Assembly (NCBI RefSeq): GCF_003999975.1
Contig: NZ_RJAC01000001.1
Coordinates: 558,001-622,000, forward strand
Source: Actinoplanes solisilvae
GTDB lineage: Bacteria; Actinomycetota; Actinomycetes; Mycobacteriales; Micromonosporaceae
DNA length: 64,000 bases
Direction: 5' to 3'
The stretch's first letter is position 1, and each line of letters begins with the position of its first letter. The notes below the pieces were generated by a model, which was not told where the DNA came from, did not search any database, and saw only the letters and a list, made by a program, of their open reading frames with translations. The position numbers and the translations under genes were made by a program. Of the stretch, positions 60,674-64,000 are shown one piece after another.

Positions 60674-62133
60674 GTCTCGACATCGTCCGGTCCGGGGTCG
60701 AGCTCGAGCTCGCCGCCCGGGTCGTCGAGCTGGTGCGGCGGCAGGCGGGGCCGTCCGCCGAGGCCGAGGTCGTGGTGCGGCACGACGCCGAGGCGCTGAC
60801 CCGCTTCGCCGTCTCGATGATCCACCAGAACGTGGCCGACGCCGCCACGACCGTGGGCCTGCGTGTGCACCTCGACGGGCGCACGGCGTCCGGTTCGACC
60901 ACGGTCATCGACGCCGCCGGGTTGCAGGGCCTGGTCGAGCGCACGATCGCCGCGGCCCGGCTGAGCCCGCCCGACGTGACGTGGCCCGGCCTCACCCCGC
61001 CGACCCCGCTGCACCAGTCGGCGGGCCACCACGGTTCGGGCACGCGGTCCGGGCTCGACTTCGGTTTCGACGAGGCGACCGCCCGGTCGACCCCGGGTGA
61101 GCGGGCCGAGCGGGTGCGCGACTTCGTGCGCGCCGCCGGGGGCCTCGAGACCGCGGGTTACTGCCGCACGACGTACACGTCAGCCGCCTTCGCCAACAGC
61201 GCGGGTCAGGCGGTCGAGGGGCGTACGGCCGAGGCGGCGATGGACGGCATCGCCCGCGACAACGGCGCCGACGGCGTCGCCCGTCTCGCGAGCGGTCGCC
61301 TCGCCGATCTCGACGGGGCCCGGCTCGGCGCCCGCGCGGCGGCCAAGGCGAGAGCCGGTCAAGATCCGATCGAGCTCGCCCCCGGCCGCTACGAGGTGGT
61401 GCTCGAGCCCGAGGCGGTCGCCGATGTGCTCGACAACCTCGCGATCTTCGGGTTCAACGGCAAGGCGTACGCGCAGAAGCAGTCCTTCGCCGAGATCGGC
61501 GCCGACCAGTTCGACCCGTCGGTGTCCCTGGTGGACGAGCCTCTCGGCAGCCGCGCCGAGCACGCCCCCGGTCTGCCGTTCGACGACGAGGGCACCCCGC
61601 GCGACTGGCTGGTGCTGGTGCGCGAGGGCGTGACCAAGGCCGTCGCCCACGACCGCACGTCGGCCGCCGAGGCCGGGGCCGAGTCGACCGGGCACGCTTC
61701 CGGCTCGTCGCGCACCTGGGGTCCCTTCCCGACCCATCTGCGCCTCGAGGCGACCTCGGCCGCCACGGAACAGGTGCTGCCACCCGCCGGCCCGGGCGAC
61801 CCGACGGCCGAATCGGCCCGCCCGCTCGTGGCCCACATGGAGCGCGGCCTGCTGATCACCGACCTGTGGTACACCCGCGTACTCGATCAGAAGACGCTGG
61901 TGCTGACCGGCCTGACCCGTAACGGCGTCTGGCTCGTCGAGAACGGCGAGGTGACCCGGCCGGTGAGCAACATGCGCTTCACCCAGTCCTATCCGCAGGC
62001 GCTGGCGGCCGGCCAGGTGCTGGGCATCGGCAGTGAGACGGTGCTGCTTCCCGATCGCTGGTCCGGCACCCGCTACGCCGCTCCGGCCCTTCACCTGGCG
62101 AGCTGGAACGTCACCGGCAACGCGTCCGGCTGA
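60670..62133 (+). CDS. tldE: TldE/PmbA metalloprotease partner subunit
   Basis: A 487-residue partner of TldD lacking the HExxxH motif (non-catalytic half). Conserved ETAGYCRTTYTSAAFANSAGQ and DLWYTRVLDQKTLVLTGLTR are present, including the DLWYTR/TG motif. The ATGA overlap with tldD shows coupled translation. The pair is the last well-known operon before the acidic-repeat gene. Confidence 0.9.
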   Translation: MSLDIVRSGVELELAARVVELVRRQAGPSAEAEVVVRHDAEALTRFAVSMIHQNVADAATTVGLRVHLDGRTASGSTTVIDAAGLQGLVERTIAAARLSPPDVTWPGLTPPTPLHQSAGHHGSGTRSGLDFGFDEATARSTPGERAERVRDFVRAAGGLETAGYCRTTYTSAAFANSAGQAVEGRTAEAAMDGIARDNGADGVARLASGRLADLDGARLGARAAAKARAGQDPIELAPGRYEVVLEPEAVADVLDNLAIFGFNGKAYAQKQSFAEIGADQFDPSVSLVDEPLGSRAEHAPGLPFDDEGTPRDWLVLVREGVTKAVAHDRTSAAEAGAESTGHASGSSRTWGPFPTHLRLEATSAATEQVLPPAGPGDPTAESARPLVAHMERGLLITDLWYTRVLDQKTLVLTGLTRNGVWLVENGEVTRPVSNMRFTQSYPQALAAGQVLGIGSETVLLPDRWSGTRYAAPALHLASWNVTGNASG

Positions 62134-62272
62134 CCGCCCGCGATCGTCCACTGTCGCTCGCCGCGCGGTCACCGTCGCCGTCGGGGGCCAGCGCCCTGAC
62201 CGCCGCAGCTGCTTCCTCGGCACGCCCCCTTCGCGGGAGGCGGCGCATTGACCGGCATGTTTGACTGAGCCG

Positions 62273-63184
62273 GTGAGCGAGACGCCGCGCCACCCCGACG
62301 AGGACAGTGACGCCACCGTGCGTCTCCCGAGGCCCGACCGCTCCACTCCGCCGGTCAGCCGCGCGGCCGACGCCGGCACACCCGATCGCAGCAGTTCGAC
62401 CGCCGGCCCCTCGGCGGACAGCGTCCCGGCTGCGGACAGTGCCCCGGACAGCGGCTCGGACAGTGCCCCGGACAGCGGCTCGGACAGCGGCTCGGACAGT
62501 GGCTCGGACAGTGGCTCGGACAGTGGCTCGGCCACGGACGGCGGAGCAGCAGGCGGCGGGGCGCGCGGTGTGCGTTCCGTGGCGGGCGGGCTGGGAGCCG
62601 GGTGGCGGAGGCTGGTCGGCTCGGTGGGAACATCCGAGCGGCGGGGGCCACGGCCCACCCCGGCCGCGGCGGGCACGCCGGAGGAGCGGCAGCGGCGACG
62701 TCGGCAGTGGTGGGTGGCCGGCATCTCGGCCGGCTCCGCCCTGGTCGTGATCGCGCTGTGCGCCGGCGCGCTCTGGGTGGTCGACATCGTGGACGACGAC
62801 GAGGGCGACACGGCGGCCCGGGAGTCCCAGGCGTTGCGCGACCAGAGCTGCCTCGACCTCGAACGCCGCCTCAACCGCCTCAACCCGCCCGGCGCCACGA
62901 CCAACCCGGCCACGCGCGCGGTCGCGATCCGCGACGAGAACGCGGCCGTCCGCCTCTACGTGGGCGAGATCAACGACCAGCGCGCCCAGGACGGCTGGCG
63001 TCAGCTCCTCGACGCCCGCGGCGTCTTCGCCGACGCCCTCGACCGCCAGGCGAAGACCCGCACCCCGGCCTTCTACGTCGTCCCGAGAGCCGACGACCGC
63101 GAGCCCGTGACCGCCGACCTGCTCGAATGGTCTCCCTCGGCGTGCGCCGGCCCGCTGCGCCGCCTCGCCGCCCCCGACCTCTGA
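62273..63184 (+). CDS. Single-pass membrane protein with acidic Ser-Gly-Asp repeat
   Basis: A 303-residue protein starting GTG 62273 (VSETPRHPDEDS), or TTG 62261. The cytoplasmic N-terminal 115 residues hold a Ser-Asp/Gly repeat (about 54-85), followed by basic residues, one membrane helix (WVAGISAGSALVVIALCAGAL) and a ~135-residue extracytoplasmic domain of unknown fold. Not recognised; may be an envelope sensor or anchor. The DNA repeat suggests the length varies between strains. Confidence 0.75.
   Translation: MSETPRHPDEDSDATVRLPRPDRSTPPVSRAADAGTPDRSSSTAGPSADSVPAADSAPDSGSDSAPDSGSDSGSDSGSDSGSDSGSATDGGAAGGGARGVRSVAGGLGAGWRRLVGSVGTSERRGPRPTPAAAGTPEERQRRRRQWWVAGISAGSALVVIALCAGALWVVDIVDDDEGDTAARESQALRDQSCLDLERRLNRLNPPGATTNPATRAVAIRDENAAVRLYVGEINDQRAQDGWRQLLDARGVFADALDRQAKTRTPAFYVVPRADDREPVTADLLEWSPSACAGPLRRLAAPDL
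62434..62529 (+). repeat. Eight tandem 12-bp repeats coding for Asp-Ser-Gly-Ser
   Basis: Eight head-to-tail units of GGACAGYGSCYC from 62434 to 62529, alternating GGACAGTGCCCC, GGACAGCGGCTC and GGACAGTGGCTC. In frame this gives a (D-S-x-x)n run. A unit length divisible by three preserves frame, unlike the 13-bp tract at 25.1 kb. Confidence 0.88.
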
Positions 63185-63529
63185 CGCTCCCCGACGGCCG
63201 CTCCACGACGCACCCTTTACGACGCGCCCTCCACGGCCCGCCCATCAGGGAGGGGGAGGCGGCGGCGCGGACCCTACCCCCAGCCGTGGATCAACACACT
63301 TCGTTGTCCACAGGCGTCCGTTTCCGATCAGCCAGGCCAAGATCCATTAGCGCGTGTGGACCTATCGATGCGATCAGGGTCGACATTTGTGATCCCCACC
63401 CCATCCCTGGGCGAGAAACTGTCCGGCCCTCGGCGTAACGTGTGCCCCACATCACGGACGCATTGGCGGCTGCCGGGCTCCCTCTCGCTCGCCGGCCGGG
63501 TCACTTGGACAGGCACGTCAGGAGATCGA
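63185..63529. other. 345-bp non-coding region
   Basis: No gene. It holds a perfect DnaA-box TTGTCCACA at 63304-63312 and a Shine-Dalgarno (GGAG) before the next gene. A TAACGT at about 63436 could be a -10 box. It divides the acidic-repeat gene from the succinate-dehydrogenase-associated gene. Confidence 0.5.
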
Positions 63530-64000
63530 ATGACGACGACGGCAACGAGGCCGGGCGTGGGGCCCTCCGGTCCGCAGCGTTCACGCGCGGCGATCACGGC
63601 CAAGACGCTGCGCACCGACCGGTGGTGGTTCCCCCCGCTGATCACCTTCATCGGCCTCGCGGCATGGGTCACTTACGCGACCGTCCGCGTGTTCATGCAC
63701 AAGTGGTATTTCGTCGAGCAATACCACTACCTAACGCCGTTCTACTCGCCGTGCATCACCGACCGGTGCGTCGAGGGCTCCTCGCTGTTCGGCACCCCGC
63801 TGCCGAGCTTCTGGCTGATCCCCGAGGCCGCCTTCACCCTGCCGTTCCTGCTGCTGTTCCGGCTGACCTGCTACTACTACCGCAAGGCCTACTACCGCGC
63901 CTTCTGGATGTCCCCGCCGGCCTGCGCGGTGCCCGACGGCCACAAGACCTACACCGGCGAGACCCGCTTCCCGCTGATCTTCCAAAATGCTCATCGCTAC
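63530..64000 (+). CDS. Succinate dehydrogenase-associated membrane protein, 3' end beyond window
   Basis: The first 157 residues are present. GGAG lies six bases before ATG 63530. Hydrophobic segments (WWFPPLITFIGLAAWVTYATV and SFWLIPEAAFTLPFLLLF), the tyrosine-rich RLTCYYYRKAYYRAFW and PPACAVP, HKTYTGETRFPLI match the membrane protein that precedes sdhA in many actinobacteria, a likely cytochrome-b-type anchor of the complex. The rest and its partners lie beyond the window. Confidence 0.75.
   Translation, partial: MTTTATRPGVGPSGPQRSRAAITAKTLRTDRWWFPPLITFIGLAAWVTYATVRVFMHKWYFVEQYHYLTPFYSPCITDRCVEGSSLFGTPLPSFWLIPEAAFTLPFLLLFRLTCYYYRKAYYRAFWMSPPACAVPDGHKTYTGETRFPLIFQNAHRY

Overview
The window is high-GC, densely packed DNA from a filamentous actinomycete, most likely Micromonosporaceae (Actinoplanes-like). 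The evidence is strong GC bias at third codon positions, GTG and even CTG starts, WhiB7, mycothiol genes (MshB, mycoredoxin), an AdnAB helicase-nuclease, many ATGA/GTGA gene overlaps and many apparently leaderless transcripts. Identifications come from reading translations and motifs; no database search was run. Gene names and synteny with Mycobacterium tuberculosis (roughly Rv3193c-Rv3202c for the first half, and the dapD/dapE, fdx-dapC and mshB neighbourhoods for the second) are from memory.

Layout. 1-250: the tail of a transposase and an initiator tRNA. 0.3-12.3 kb: UPF0182 membrane protein, secreted PDZ/Lon-like protease, Zincin-type protein, YgjP-like metallopeptidase, DUF5679 zinc ribbon, a ThiF/TOMM-E1-like protein, an ABC1 kinase, M18 aminopeptidase and whiB7. 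whiB7 has a long leader with an upstream ORF, a candidate antiterminator and a strong terminator, i.e. a ribosome-mediated attenuator. 12.9-20.8 kb: uvrD2, mycoredoxin, two related unknown proteins, a PhyH-type dioxygenase, nudC and an M16 peptidase pair. 20.9-24.1 kb: an Rrf2 regulator with its own sulfonate/nitrate-type ABC importer. 24-34 kb: small membrane proteins, plsC, a cold shock gene, and adnB/adnA. 34-44.6 kb: LacI regulator, two LOG proteins, divergent dapE/dapD, divergent lysG/lysE, then a MerR regulator fused to a DNA-polymerase sliding-clamp-like module, two methyltransferases, a nitrilase-family hydrolase and RidA. 44.6-50.4 kb: an accessory block of secreted proteins, three of which share a fold-like pattern, plus DUF4407 and SIMPL proteins. 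50.7-64 kb: dapC, fdxA, GNAT, VanW protein, mshB, an S9-like peptidase, a Uma2 remnant, the tldD/tldE pair, an acidic-repeat membrane protein and the start of a succinate-dehydrogenase-associated membrane protein.

How the genes work together. Lysine/diaminopimelate metabolism is represented by dapC, dapD, dapE and the LysG/LysE export pair. DNA end processing is represented by AdnAB and UvrD2. Thiol redox is represented by MshB and mycoredoxin, and stress and antibiotic response by WhiB7 and the cold shock protein. The most unusual items are the MerR-sliding clamp fusion, which has an internal ribosome binding site at the domain junction, a MerR-style promoter and DnaA-box-like sequences upstream; the whiB7 attenuator; a helically phased DnaA-box array at 7.7 kb; a structured intergenic RNA candidate at 44.7 kb; and three loci where short tandem repeats span a gene's stop codon.
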